Below, one piece after another: positions 45,720 to 56,699 of a stretch of 64,000 nucleotides of DNA (the first letter of the stretch is position 1; each line of letters opens with the position of its first letter). Location of the stretch: the NCBI RefSeq assembly GCF_015706575.1, contig NW_024037048.1:12169512-12233511 (forward strand), written 5' to 3'. The position numbers and the translations under genes were made by a program. The notes beneath the pieces are model-generated. The model ran no database searches and was not told where the DNA came from. It saw only the letters and a list, made by a program, of their open reading frames with translations. The stretch comes from Patiria miniata. Lineage: Eukaryota; Echinodermata; Asteroidea; Valvatida; Asterinidae.

Positions 45720-46217
45720 CAAAGCAATGCACAGGAGATAAGAACAAACTAGTTGTATGTACCATGTACCAGATACATGAATATTCACCAGGTGGGTATT
45801 TCCTTGGGAATACACTTGGTAACTTTTTTAACTGATGAAACATGTTTGTTTGCTTGCTTCCAGGGTTGAAGTTCCTTCAATGTGAAACTAAACATATGTG
45901 ATGATGGGATCCAATTTTTTTTTTCTTGTACATGTTGCGTTTTGTTTTTCAAACCACTCGTCTCCAGATTAAACCATCCTTCATCAAGGTTCCATTTTTC
46001 CAGCAAGAGGGCTTGCTTCCGCAAAAGTGTTTACTTCCATTCTTCATCATCATCTGCAAAATTCAATTCAATTAAAAAAAGTACTCAGCATTTGGGGACA
46101 AATATGTTTGTTGTTGAGTGTGCATGGTACCTTGAATACTTCACGTTTTACATGCATTGAGCATATGACGTGTGCATGTACAAATGTTGCAAGACTTTAA
46201 AGCTCCAAAATGCAGTG
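45720..46217. other. NGRN intron or upstream sequence
   Basis: Should hold the 5' part of NGRN. Only a speculative short exon (46035-46053) was seen. Confidence 0.3.
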
Positions 46218-47695
46218 TCAGGTCAACTCGACTGTTTACCAACTCGTCTGTTGAACCAATTCGACCGTTGTGCGTTCAACTGTAAAAGTCAACTTGACTG
46301 TTTACCAACTCGTCCGTTGTCCAACACGACCATTGTACGTTCAACTGGAAAAGTCAACTCGACCGTTGTCCAACTAATAAATAAATGTATTTTTATACGA
46401 GCTTGTGTTTCAGAAATATAACAATTGAATTGGCAAAATCCAGTGAAACATTCAGTCATTTTTAGTGTCAAATTATGTTTATTTATATAAAAGGTCACCT
46501 TTCGGTCAAATTTTCAACTTCTGCAGGCCCAGCACCCGATTTAACAAAGCACTGCGACGCGTCGCAACTCGAGTTACGACGTGTAACACGTCGCAACTCG
46601 CGACGCGTCGTATCATCCATTTCACCAAAGTTGCGATGTGTTGAACGTGTCGTAAGTTCCTTGACAACGGCTTAAAACACGTCGCAAGTTACAACGTGTC
46701 TAGTGGTCATCGCATAATAAGAAGAGTCTCTTTCTTAGCCAGTTTAATGCCATAAACATAACATAAACGAGATTATAATACCGAGGCAATGTGTGTAAAG
46801 TTGTAAATAGACAATTCATTGAATAATTATGAATTAGACTGGAATATTGCAGTTGAAATTTCAAAGTAGCTATAGGCCTACAGTCCACTGAGCTGAGAGC
46901 TTGTTTTCCGTCAAAATTGCATTGCACGGCCGCCATTTTGTTTCTAGTTTTAACAAATTTCGAGCTGAGATCCGACGACTCTTTGTTGAATATCAGACGA
47001 CTATTTACTGTAAGCTGACTAAATACATAAAACAGTCACCGAGTTGTGCTATAAATACACCTACAAGCTCATCAGGAATTCACATGATGTGAATTCTTGA
47101 TGAGCTTGTTAAGCTGGAGTTACTCAAGCTATTCTGAACGTATGACGATACGTCCACGGTCGAGTTGGTATTTAACTAGCCCCACAAATGTAAATAAAGG
47201 CCACACTTCCACCATGTACAAAAACATGTCGAACTTTGTCAAATTTTGATTTTCACATTTACTATTTAGGCTTAGTTTGTAGTTTATTTTTGCTTTAGAA
47301 GCATACTCACCCTCTTTATAAGCTAATCAGAAAGTGCTGCCTTTTTCACTTATTTCAGATGTCTATTTTTCGTGAAATTTCCAGATTCGTTTGCACACAT
47401 TTGCGTATCAAAATTTCAACATGAAATTTCACGAAAATTAGACATCTAAAAAAGGCAGCACTTTCTGATTAGCCTATAAAGAGGGTGAGTATGTTTCTAA
47501 AGCAAAAATAAACTACAAAATAAGCCTAAATGTGAAAATCAAAATTTGACAAAGTTCGACATGTTTTTGTACATGGTTGGTGGAAGTTAGCCCCATAAAT
47601 GTGGCCTATTTACTGGACTGCCTCCGTAAACATAGGCAGTCCAGTAAATAGGCCACATTTATGGGGCTAGGTGGAAGTGTGCCTGTATTGTTGAT

Positions 47696-48305
47696 GTACC
47701 CTAACGTGGCGCGGCCCCTAACGTGGCGCACTTTGATTTTTCGCCTGTAGCACCTAGCTAGAGCAAAAGTTTTAACTGAAATTTCACAGAAAGTGAAATT
47801 TCATCAAGTTATAAACACTCCCGTTCATAAATCGCGAATTTATTTACCCGCTACAAAGTTAAAAGAAAAACTTATTTTGGCGTGATTTTCCGATTTTATT
47901 TTCAAGTGCAAAGCGAACCCTTTGAAAATGCCCCGAAATATAAGAAAATAATTTTGTGACAAACATCTGGCTGGGTATGTAAGTAGAGATAATAATGATT
48001 TATCAGAATTTATCAAGTTTTCAGAAATTCTTAAATGTTAATTTGGAATTTTCCGAGATTTATTTACGTGCGCCACGTTAGGGAACACTCCGCCAAATTG
48101 TGCCCAATTTCCGGACGCCACCGTTTTTTAATTTCGGCTTAAATTTTATGAAACCGAAATTGTTCACAGAGGTTAAACAGCAAGCATTAATAAGGTAAAA
48201 GTACCAGTATTTCACTGCATGAATTTGAGGTTTGTCAACAAAGAGATTTGGCAACACTACACGAGGAAATTTGGGTAAGCTTCGAAGTGCGCCACGTTAG
48301 GGAAC
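47696..48305. mobile_element. Element with GTACCCTAACGTGGCGC ends
   Basis: 17-bp terminal inverted repeats (one mismatch) at 47696-47712 and 48289-48305, plus extra copies of CTAACGTGGCGC inside each end. 610 bp, non-coding, nested in X1. A decayed relative is at 16596-16925. Confidence 0.75.
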
Positions 48306-48352
48306 ACGACTATACTGCTGTAGTCCAGTAAATCATGTAAATTGGCCATGTT

Positions 48353-49326
48353 GTGCCCATTCTTGAAAATCACGCATTCTCGAGAATGGGCATGCACATT
48401 CTTGAGAATGTGCAACTGGATCCTTGCTCAATCTTGGCAAAAAATAACTCTTCCAGATTGAGCGCACATTCTTGAGAATGCGCGACAAGATAACGGTCTT
48501 GTCGATGCTGAGCACCGGCTGCGCTTGGCAAGTCTAGCTGAATCCTCGTTCACTGATTCTCAATAATTATACTGTTGCAACGCAAGGCGCTGAAAAGTAG
48601 AGTGGATATGAAAAGTAAAGGCGTATTGATATGGGGGGGGGGGACCGGAAAAAATTAGAGACATAATAATACTAGTGCAAAGAATTCTGATTTTTGGGAT
48701 AATAAAAGCGGGGGGGGGGGGGACGTAAGAATGAAGAATGTGAAGAATGAGAATGAATACTGCGACATCCCATAGTGCTAATGCTATTTCCCATTTAAAT
48801 TGCCACCAATTTATTGTTCACACCCCACCATAACGTCGCAGAGCTGGATTCTATCTAGTCAAAAGAGCAATTTTGGCAGCTTCTGGACATCGGTTTTTTT
48901 TCGTGGCACGCATATGATACATGCAGGGACTTGTAACTTGTCTAGCCTAAACAAAGCACTTCCCAGACTAGTTCCCAGTCCTCCGTTATTACAAAACTTC
49001 CCATAGTGGGCAGAAAAAAAGCAATAATAACAGGTTTAATTTGATTCAAATTATCGTAGTTATACGAATAGAAGCATAGAACATTTTCTTTCCTCTGTAT
49101 ATGAATTGTTTCCCTTTTAACCGCTATACAATTCATTTAACATAATTATGTCGTGCAATGTTTGTTAAGATTGGGCAAAATTCATAAATTGTGCACGTGA
49201 TATTCCCGCCCAATCTTAATAATGAGCGCTCATTCTTAAGAACGCGTGCTCGTTCTTAAGAATGGGCGCTCATTCTTAAGAATGCGCGCCCATTCTCGAG
49301 AATGCGTGATTTTCAAGAATGGGCAC
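48353..49326. mobile_element. Foldback with tandem CATTCTTAAGAATG units
   Basis: GTGCCCATTCTTGAAAATCA, then CGCATTCTCGAGAATGGGC, starts the element and is exactly mirrored at the right end. The arms consist of roughly 20-bp units centred on the palindrome CATTCTYRAGAATG: about three on the left and five on the right. The interior is AT-rich and non-coding. Nested in X1. Confidence 0.8.
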
Positions 49327-49415
49327 AGCATCCACATTTATGGGGCTATTTAACCTGTTGTGTTGTTAACGGTCGAGTTGGTTCGAGTTGAGTTGGCAAA
49401 CGGTCGAGTTGACTG

Positions 49416-49855
49416 TAATCTCAAAATGCCTAGCTAGCTTCTCACCACAGGTACAAATATACCATGACCAAATTCTGAAAATTCTTGAAATGCTGATCAA
49501 AAAATGTAAACCTTGTCGATGACCTACCTCCATGATCATGTCTTATAATCGGCGCGCGATGAATGACGAGGACGACGAGACTATACCAGACCGCAGAGGG
49601 CGCCCGCAAGTAGCGTAAGTGGAGATTCCCGTCTCATTTGGGTAAGCGAAATTTTCGTAGGCGTCGTAATTTCAGTAATTTTCACCATTTCACATGACAT
49701 TTCAGGGATTTGAACCCACCTTATAGGTACCTAGCCATGTCAAGATAATACATGTGAAATATTGGGGCCGAACATTTCGTGACGGGAGGGTTGCATGGTT
49801 TGGAGTTGCCCAGGTTGGACTCCGTTGTGTCAGTGTGTACACGCAACGTATAGTC
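49416..49855. other. Spacer, no certain gene
   Basis: A 28-codon frame starting near 49531 (MSYNRRAMNDEDDETI core) ends beside a GTAAGT donor at about 49613. It may be a first exon on the plus strand, but no continuation was found. Confidence 0.25.
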
Positions 49856-50531
49856 GGACTCCCTATTATCGCGGCATCCCTATTATCGCGGCATGGGAAA
49901 TTTCTCTTTTTACAGTGTCAAAACTCCTTCAAGTGGCGATTTTTGTCCAGTTCACCAGTCATCAAGGATTTTCTACCGAGTTGTATAAAAAGGACGATTA
50001 AAAAATGTTGTGTCTTTCGGGACTTTTAACGATTTTAATAAATATTAACGTTTTCCAAAACTTGCAAAATTTTCCCTTACCGTGTCTGCTAAAAGGTACC
50101 GTTTATATTTTAACATAAAACTTTAATTGCGCTCTGTCCATGAAAGTTCCATTGTCTGGTTCCCATTCTTCAGCTGCAAATGTAAAATGAAGTCGAACGA
50201 CGATATTTGCAGCGCGAAATCGTAACAACTTTTACGGGATCAAAATAAGCACCGCGCGTTAGCGAAAATAAAACGGCACACCGTGTAAAGTGAATGGCGC
50301 CCTCAATCGCCGATCAGTAGACTTGCCTCAGGGATTTGTGTTCTCCTTTCGGGAGAAGGGCAGGGTCTTAAGAAATCATCCTGCAGACATTTTGTCTTTA
50401 ATCAACTTGAACGTTACAGGGAAAATATCAGACTTTATTCAGTGGGTGTTTTGGTCAAACATAAACTATGAACAAAAAAGTTGGGATCATTATAAAAACC
50501 ACTTCCCGCATACCGCGATAATAGGGAGTCC
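49856..50531. mobile_element. MITE with GGACTCCCTATTATCGCGG ends
   Basis: 19-bp inverted ends at 49856-49874 and 50513-50531. On the left the TCCCTATTATCGCGG unit is repeated in tandem, and an extra CCGCGATAATAGGG lies at 50713. No clear duplication. Confidence 0.65.
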
Positions 50532-50736
50532 ACCTCCGTTCGCACACGCCGCGCATGTCTATTTTCACAGGCATCGTACACGGAATAAACCACACTACCT
50601 GTCAGGTTTTTTTATATTAATTTAAAAAGGAAGAGTTATACTACACATAAGACAGGACAATTCTGGAAGGTTAGTGGGCAATCTCTATTCCGAACGAGAA
50701 ACGTGATAGGTACCGCGATAATAGGGCGTTCCATCC

Positions 50737-52374
50737 TACTCCTAGAACTATGAGGCTCCACTCATAGAGGCAGAACCCCGCAAAATTGTTATCAACACAA
50801 AACACTAATTAAGTACAAAAACGTCCATCCCAACCAAGCTGTTTCCCACAGAACTGCTGCACAGTTTGCCCCTAAACTCCGTACAATAACTGAATGTTGG
50901 ACAACTCGTACCCGGGACAACTCGTACCCGGGACAACTCGTACCCGGGACAACTCGTACTCGTCTGAAAATAAAACACTGTGCAGCGTACTCGTATCTGT
51001 GCCTTTACTTGTGCCGACTGTTATCATACTTATTTTTAACCAATTATTATTCAATTATTTTATTTCCATTTTTCATTTTTAAATAGAGAAGAAGTTTTTC
51101 ATTTAAATAGGTCTCTCTGTTGTTGGCCTGAAGATTTTTTTTTTTTAATACTGTTTTATTTTCGTTCTGTTTCAGAAACATTGACGCAATCTCTTTTCGG
51201 AATATGTGGTGGCTCTGAAAAGAGCACAATGACACGTGAAACATGGCATCTCACGCTACTCACTAAGCTAACAATTCTAATTAAGTGACTTTTGAATTAT
51301 TTCACATAATTATGCAAAAGACTGACACGCTACTGGGATTGTTGATGGTTATCAAAATTAATGTCATAAAAAGTGTAGAAGGTGACATATGTAACATTTT
51401 TATAATTTTAATGACTCGGTCCACTTATTTTAGAAATAAGTTTTCGCAATAAATGAAGATCAAATAAGTTACGAAGCTCATGATTGCTATAGCTCCTTCC
51501 GCGAATTCGGCGAACTCCTCGATCATCGGCCAGCTGCCAGAATCTCTCCAGAACAATCTCTTGTTTGTCACCGCTGGCAATTCCCCAAAACTCAACAGCT
51601 TTTGGTTTTCCACATCTTCGGATTTGTCAATTACATCTAACTAAAAAGGAACAGAAAAGTAAATGGTAAGAAAAGTACAAGGTACGAGTCGTCCCGGGTA
51701 CGAGTTGTCCCGGGTACGAGTTGTCCCGGGTATGAGTCGTCTCGGGTACGAGTTGTCCCAGGTCACAAATTTGGGGTACGAGTCGTCCCGGGTACGAGTT
51801 GTCCTGGGTACGAGTTGTCCCGATACCCAATAACTCATGACATACTCACGTTATGTGCACCCAACAAACATCGATGGATTCTGTCTGTTTTCGGCAAAAA
51901 TGATGAAAAATATGCCCTTTCCGCACTGAGCCAACCTAACGAGCACGCGCGCTTAGAATGATCGCAGTCATTTTCGGGTTAGGGCGCTCGGAGCGCGCCG
52001 CGGGGGGTACATACTTGCACTTGTACGCATGCGCATACTATCGTTCCGCTCCTACACCATACCCCCCGCGGCGCGCTCCGAGCGATCGAACCGAAAATGA
52101 CTGCGATCATTCTGCGCGCGTGCTCGTTTCAAGTGTTAGGTTGGCTCAATAGGAAAGGGCATATTTTTCAACATTTTTGCCGAAAACAGACAGAATCCAC
52201 CGATGTTTGTTGGGTGCACATAACGTGAGTATGTCATGAGGTATTGTACGGAGTTTAGGGGCAAACTGTGCAGTGGTTCTGTGGGAAACAGCTTGGTTGG
52301 GATGGACGTTTTTGTACTTAATTAGTGTTTTGTGTTGATAACAATTTTTACGTGGAGCCTCATAGTTCTAGGAG
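50737..52374. mobile_element. Foldback element Z2, host of a nested insertion
   Basis: Begins and ends with TACTCCTAGAACTATGAGG, as in Z1, and shares the arm sequence (CCATCCCAACCAAGC, TTTGCCCCTAAACTCCGTAC). The two ends lie in unlike flanks, so its target duplication has been lost. The loop forms a tight GC-rich palindrome at about 51955-52125 (GGAGCGCGCCGCGGGGGGTA and inverse). Element W interrupts the left arm. Confidence 0.8.
50892..51827. mobile_element. Element W: foldback whose arms are tandem 16-bp units
   Basis: CAATAACT at 50884-50891 and 51828-51835 duplicates a site that is CAATACCT in Z1. The left arm has four units of GGGACAACTCGTACCC. The right arm (about 51680-51825) has about nine in inverse orientation. 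The middle is AT-rich and non-coding. Nested in Z2, so younger than it. Confidence 0.85.
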
Positions 52375-52397
52375 TACACGCAATGGAGTCCATCTCT

Positions 52398-52600
52398 CTA
52401 GCTCTACTGAGTGGAGCCTACGGTACCATCCGACTCCGTACTAACGCTCCACCGATTTGCCATAATTTGATGACGGATACACGGTAGCAAATTGTACATA
52501 CCCACGCGAGGACAAAAGACCCCCAATAAAATCGGTAAAGAGAATAGTCAGAATACAAAATAGAGAGACAGCTGCCCTGGATAGATCTACACATTCATGA
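52398..52600. mobile_element. Foldback element Y1, left part (split by X2)
   Basis: Starts TAGCTCTACTGAGTGGAGC and matches Y2 through CGCTCCACCGATTTGCCATA, CCCACGCGAGGAC and GAGAGACAGCTGCCCTGGAT. The sequence that follows in Y2 (GCTTTATCAACGACTG, TACGTGCTCCGATCC) reappears at 55670-55720, beyond X2. Y1 was therefore interrupted by X2. Its right terminus was not found. Confidence 0.75.
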
Positions 52601-52757
52601 CATTCCATTAGCCCATTATGTGGCCAATTTACTGGACTACCTCGGTAAATAAAGGCCACACTTCCACCATCTGACCATGTACAAAACATGTCGAACTTTG
52701 TCAACAATTTTGATGTTTTATTTTCTTGTACACAGGCGGTCCAAAAGTGGACAAACC

Positions 52758-53286
52758 TAGCTCTACTGAGTGGAGCGTTGAATTACGGGTACCCCTCCAT
52801 ACAAACGCTCCACCGATTTGCCATACTTTGGTGGCACTGTCACAGTAGCATAGTCACAAACCCACGCGAGGACAAAAAGACCCCCAAAAACCGGTAAAGA
52901 GAATACAAATGAGAGAGACAGTTACCCTGGATTGAGAAAAACAAGTCACGCTTTATCAACGACTGTTTCGTGTAATAATACGTGCTCCGATCCACGCCGT
53001 ACGACAGTATGGGCTTTGAACACACGCAAGGTGGAGACGGCTGAAGCGTACACGTTCTAAATTATGAACAAATTAATGACGACAGATACCCACATGAAAC
53101 TTGTATCAAAGAACTACTACTAATACTGACAAATGAAAATCCCATTGTTATTAAAATACGTTTCAGCCGTCTCCTCGCGTGGGTATGTGACTATGCTACT
53201 GTGACGCCATCACCAAAGTATGGCAAATCGGTGGAGCGTTTGTATGGAGGAGTACCCGTAATTCAACGCTCCACTCAGTAGAGCTA
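52758..53286. mobile_element. Foldback element Y2 (9-bp duplication)
   Basis: A perfect 9-bp duplication, GGACAAACC, is at 52749-52757 and 53287-53295. Ends TAGCTCTACTGAGTGGAGCG and exact inverse, with arms of about 120 bp. The 9-bp duplication suggests a MULE-type mechanism, as for Z1. It is inserted in the left array of X2. Confidence 0.9.
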
Positions 53287-53295
53287 GGACAAACC

Positions 53296-53820
53296 AAATT
53301 TACGAATTTCAACGCACAGAAAATCATCAGGAGCGTTTACGACCAAACTAAATTTCCGAATTTCTGCTAGCAGAAAATCGGAAATTGCGTTTACGACCAA
53401 ACCAAATTCCCGAATTTCTACTAGCAGAAAATCGGAAATTGCGTTCAAAAGTGGACAAACCAAATTTCTGAATTCTACTAGCAGAAAATCGGAAATTGCG
53501 TTTACGATCAAACCAAATTTCTGAATTTCTACTAGCAGAAAAACGGAAATTGCGTTCAAAAGTGGACAAACCAAATTTCCTAATTTCTACCAGCAGAAAA
53601 TCGGAAATTGTGTTTACAACCAAACCAAATTTCCGAATTTCCACAAGTAGAAAATCAGAAATTGCGTTTATGACCAAACCAAATTTCCGAATTCTACTAG
53701 CAGAAAATCGGAAATTGCATTTACGATCAAACCAAATTTCCGAATTTCTACTATTATGACCAAACCAAATTTACGAATTTCCACTAGCAGAAAAATGAAC
53801 GTTTGATACCATAAACCAAA
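53296..53820 (-). repeat. Tandem array, 54-57-bp unit, left arm of X2
   Basis: About nine units of AAACCAAATTTCCGAATTTC, then TACTAGCAGAAAATCGGAAA, then TTGCGTTTACGACC. Each unit is partly palindromic around CTAG. Some units end TTCAAAAGTGGAC instead. Confidence 0.9.
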
Positions 53821-54099
53821 TTTCATTTTTTTTTTACTAGTAGAAAATCAAGGTGGAATATTTAAGCGGGAAATGAGGTTAGATTTTTTGGGCTAGTCCA
53901 TAAGTCGTTTGGGGTAAGAAACCCTCATCAGCAAAATGTTTGTGTTTCTTTAACAATGACAAATGCCCATTCTTCTTTTTTAATCTATAGGCCTTAAGGA
54001 AAATTGATAGGGGAGGCACTTGACTAATAATTTTCAATCTTCAGCAAATTTGTTTTCAGTCTCCCTGGCAACGGGAGCCATGGGCTTTCCAAATTTTTA

Positions 54100-54632
54100 A
54101 TTTTGTTTTAAGTGACGTGGCAATGAAGGCAGTCACTGCATACACCACCATCTTTTTCTCAAAAAGATTTGGTTAAAGTGGTCAAATCGCACCACAGAGC
54201 ATCGAGAATCCAAAAATGTTTCCGGGCCGTTAAGCTTAAGGCCAAATAAAAAAATACAAAAGTTCAGCATCCCCGGCCCACTTCCTTTCTGAAGGCCCCC
54301 TCTTTTTTTCTTTTCTTTTTTTAAATCACGAAAAAATGATACATTTTAAACAGTGACATCATTCTGGCCTCTTTGTCTGTTGCATCTAGCCAGTAAAGCT
54401 GGCATGTCATTCCTGAGTCCAAGTGGCGGCCATTTAAAAAAAAAAGCTGGTGGCCATCTTGAAAAATAGCCCGGTCGGGCGGCCATTTTGGAAGGGGAAA
54501 AAAGGGTCTCCTCCTTCCTTTTTTTCAAAAAGGCAGGACGCTAAACATGTTTTTTTTTTTGGCCTAACGCCCCGAACCCCACGCCCTAATTTTTTTGGAC
54601 TCACTTTTTGTGTTCTGGATCTGCCCTTAGCA
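54100..54632. mobile_element. Relic of family hAT-3 inside X2
   Basis: Shares CACCACCATCTTTTTCTC, GGTTAAAGTGGTC, GAGAATCCAAAA and the right end GTTCTGGATCTGCCCTTAG with the element at 34467. A 200-bp stretch rich in GGCGGCCAT is extra. Confidence 0.75.
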
Positions 54633-54849
54633 CACATATCTATTGCATTGAAGAAGTTCATCAATGAACGCCATAATAACACTGAACCATAATGTTATAC
54701 ATACACAATCAGTTGATCAGCCCACAGACGCACAAAGCAGCATAGCTTAGGCCCTATACGTGAAGTTATGATCCATTCTACACCCAACTTCCGAGTTCCG
54801 GAACACAGACACACATGCTAACGATTCCAATTTTGTTGGGTATCAAACG

Positions 54850-55230
54850 TTCATTCCATATTTTCTGCTGGTATAAATTGGGAAATTTGGTTTAGTCGCA
54901 AATGCAATTTCCGATTTTCTGCTAGTAGAAATTCGGAAATTTGGTTTGGTCGTAAACACAATTTCTGATTTCCTACTAGTAGAAATTCGGAAATTTGGTT
55001 TGGTTGTGAACGCATTTTCCGAATTTCTGCTAGTAAAAATTCAGAAATTTGGTTTGGTCGTTATCGCAATTTCTGATTTTCTGCTAGTAGAAATTCGGAA
55101 ATTTGGTTTAGTCGTAAATGCATTTTTGTGATTTTTCTGCTAGTAGAACTTCAGAAATTTGGTTTAGTGGTTAACGCAATTTCTGATTTCCTACTAGCAG
55201 AAATTCGGAAATTTGATTTGTCCACTTTTG
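54850..55230 (+). repeat. Tandem array, 54-57-bp unit, right arm of X2
   Basis: Six to seven units, inverted relative to 53296-53820 (GAAATTTGGTTTGGTCGTAA, AATTTCTGATTTTCTGCTAG). Confidence 0.9.
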
Positions 55231-55495
55231 GACCACCTTGTGTACAAGAAAATAAAACATCCACATTTTTGATAATAGAAAAATGGAAATTCAGAAAGAG
55301 GACTCCATTTCAACCATAATTCTGGTTTTGTTCTAACAGTATTTTGAGAAAATGGGTTGTCCACTTTTGGTCCTCCATACAAGCCTAAATGTGAAAATCA
55401 AAATTTGACAAAGTTCTACATGTTTTTGTACATGATGGAAGTGTGGCCTTTATTTACGGAGGTAGTCCAGTAAATTGGCCACATTTATGGGGCTA

Positions 55496-56394
55496 GACAC
55501 TCCATAAGACTCCTGATATTGTTCCCAAACAGCGACAATTTCGAAGAAATGGCAAAATAGTCTGAAAGCTCACTGTGTTTGCCATGTTGCTCAGTCCCTT
55601 GCACCGAGTTGACGAATGAGGGCGCTTGACGTGACGTGATCATCGTCGCTCGATCGAAGAAAACGAGTCGTGCTTTATCAACGAATGTTTTGTGTAATGA
55701 TACGTGCTCCGATCCGCGCCGTATTCAAAGCCCATGCTGTAGTACGGCGCAGATCAGAGCCACGTATTATTACACGAAACAGTTTGAAATCCTAAAAACT
55801 TTTACGGGATCAAAATAAGGACAGATAGTGGCTACTATCGCCAGACCATGTCTGAATGTTTAAAATGCGGACTAGCGTTAAACAAAATAAAACGGCGCAC
55901 CGTGTGAAGTGAATGGCGCCCCCAATCGAACATGAACAAAGTACACATGCAACGTGCATGCAAATACCCGGCAGATTTGCATTTTCTTGGTGTCTATGCA
56001 TCTAGTCTGCTTCACATTCCTAGGCCTCTGTTTAAGGCTGGGCTGTTGTGGACCTGCTTTGGCTGTGTCTCTTTGTCCATTCATGAACCGGGGTTCAGAA
56101 AACGGCTTTGCTCCAATCACCCAACTTAATTGTACGACCATTTTGAGGAACACCTCGGCGTACAGTGTGTACAATGATTGGCCATTGTGCCCACATACGG
56201 CAAATGGGTCATTGTGCGTAATTGGCCCAGGCCCAGTCAGACATACAGACCCAGTCATGGCTAGCTGTTACTTACATTTGTCAGGACGTGCGTAGAGTAG
56301 AGAAAATTTCGATTTCTCCTAAATCAACCATTTGAAACTGAAAGTATCGATGAAACAAGGCTGTGGTAACGTAAGTGATATACCATTTTGTTTT
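55496..56394. other. Continuation of Y1, then spacer
   Basis: 55620-55760 continues element Y1. A block at about 55800-55925 (ACTTTTACGGGATCAAAATA, AAAACGGCGCACCGTGT) repeats 50223-50311. Nothing coding was recognised. Confidence 0.45.
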
Positions 56395-56634
56395 TTTCGA
56401 GTATCGCTATTCGAGTACAAGCATTTTATTTTGTCGAGCACTGTTATTCGAGTACGAGTACTTTGATGATCGAGTACAATTTCAACATGTGTGAGTACGA
56501 GCACTTTGCTGCTCGAGTACGAGTACCGTCATACTGAGTACGAGTACTTTGACATTCGAGTATGAGTACGAGTACAAATACTCCAAAAAAAGTACTCGAG
56601 TAGTACCGAGTACGAGTATGAGTACAACAACACT
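56395..56634. mobile_element. Relic of family hAT-1
   Basis: Dense CGAGTAC / GAGTACGAGTAC motifs ending in CAACACTG, the inverse of the CAGTGTTG end of the element at 496. The left terminus is missing. Confidence 0.6.
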
Positions 56635-56699
56635 GCATTTTTGCAATTGCGAAGAAAAAAGTGGCGTCAGGTTACAACATTAAATTCGGCTGAAACGGT

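Larger units (their letters stand above)
47177..49348. mobile_element. Foldback element X1 (TAGCCCCA ends)
   Basis: TTTAAC (or TATTTAAC, 8 bp) flanks it at 47169-47176 and 49347-49354. Ends are TAGCCCCACAAATG and, inverted, TAGCCCCATAAATGTGG. A large internal palindrome (about 47180-47690) carries CATGTACAAAAACATGTCGA arms. It has been invaded by elements at 47696-48305 and 48353-49326. The relative X2 is at 52609-55495. Confidence 0.7.
46218..49415. mobile_element. Outer foldback of the nest, GTCAACTCGACCGTTT arms
   Basis: Left arm at about 46218-46375: repeats of GTCAACTCGACTGTTTACCA and CAATTCGACCGTTGTGCG. Right arm at about 49350-49415, inverted. The GGTCGAGTTGGTATTTAAC left of element X1 (47157-47176) also belongs to it. 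It encloses X1 and two further elements. A palindrome-rich GCGACGCGTCGCAACTCG patch lies at 46553-46690. Boundaries are approximate. Confidence 0.6.
52609..55495. mobile_element. Foldback element X2 with 54-57-bp subterminal arrays
   Basis: Ends TAGCCC and, inverted, TAGCCCCATAAATGTGGCCA. Similar octamers flank it (CATTCCAT and CACTCCAT). Behind each end come the CATGTACAAAAACATGTCGA block and an array of 54-57-bp units, mirrored between arms. The interior also holds element Y2 and a hAT-3 relic. Non-coding. Confidence 0.75.

Noticed and set aside
46700-46936. Open frame starting MAAVQCNFDGKQ on the minus strand
   Set aside because: Good start context, but no donor, domain or phase match to NGRN exon 2; it lies inside the outer foldback element.
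49531-49613. Candidate plus-strand first exon (MSYNRRAMNDEDDETI)
   Set aside because: A GTAAGT donor is adjacent, but no family is recognised and no following exon was found; kept only as a note.
53284-53677. Repetitive 96- and 109-residue open frames
   Set aside because: They arise because the 54-bp tandem unit of X2 is stop-free and divisible by three; the mirrored array gives equivalent frames on the other strand.
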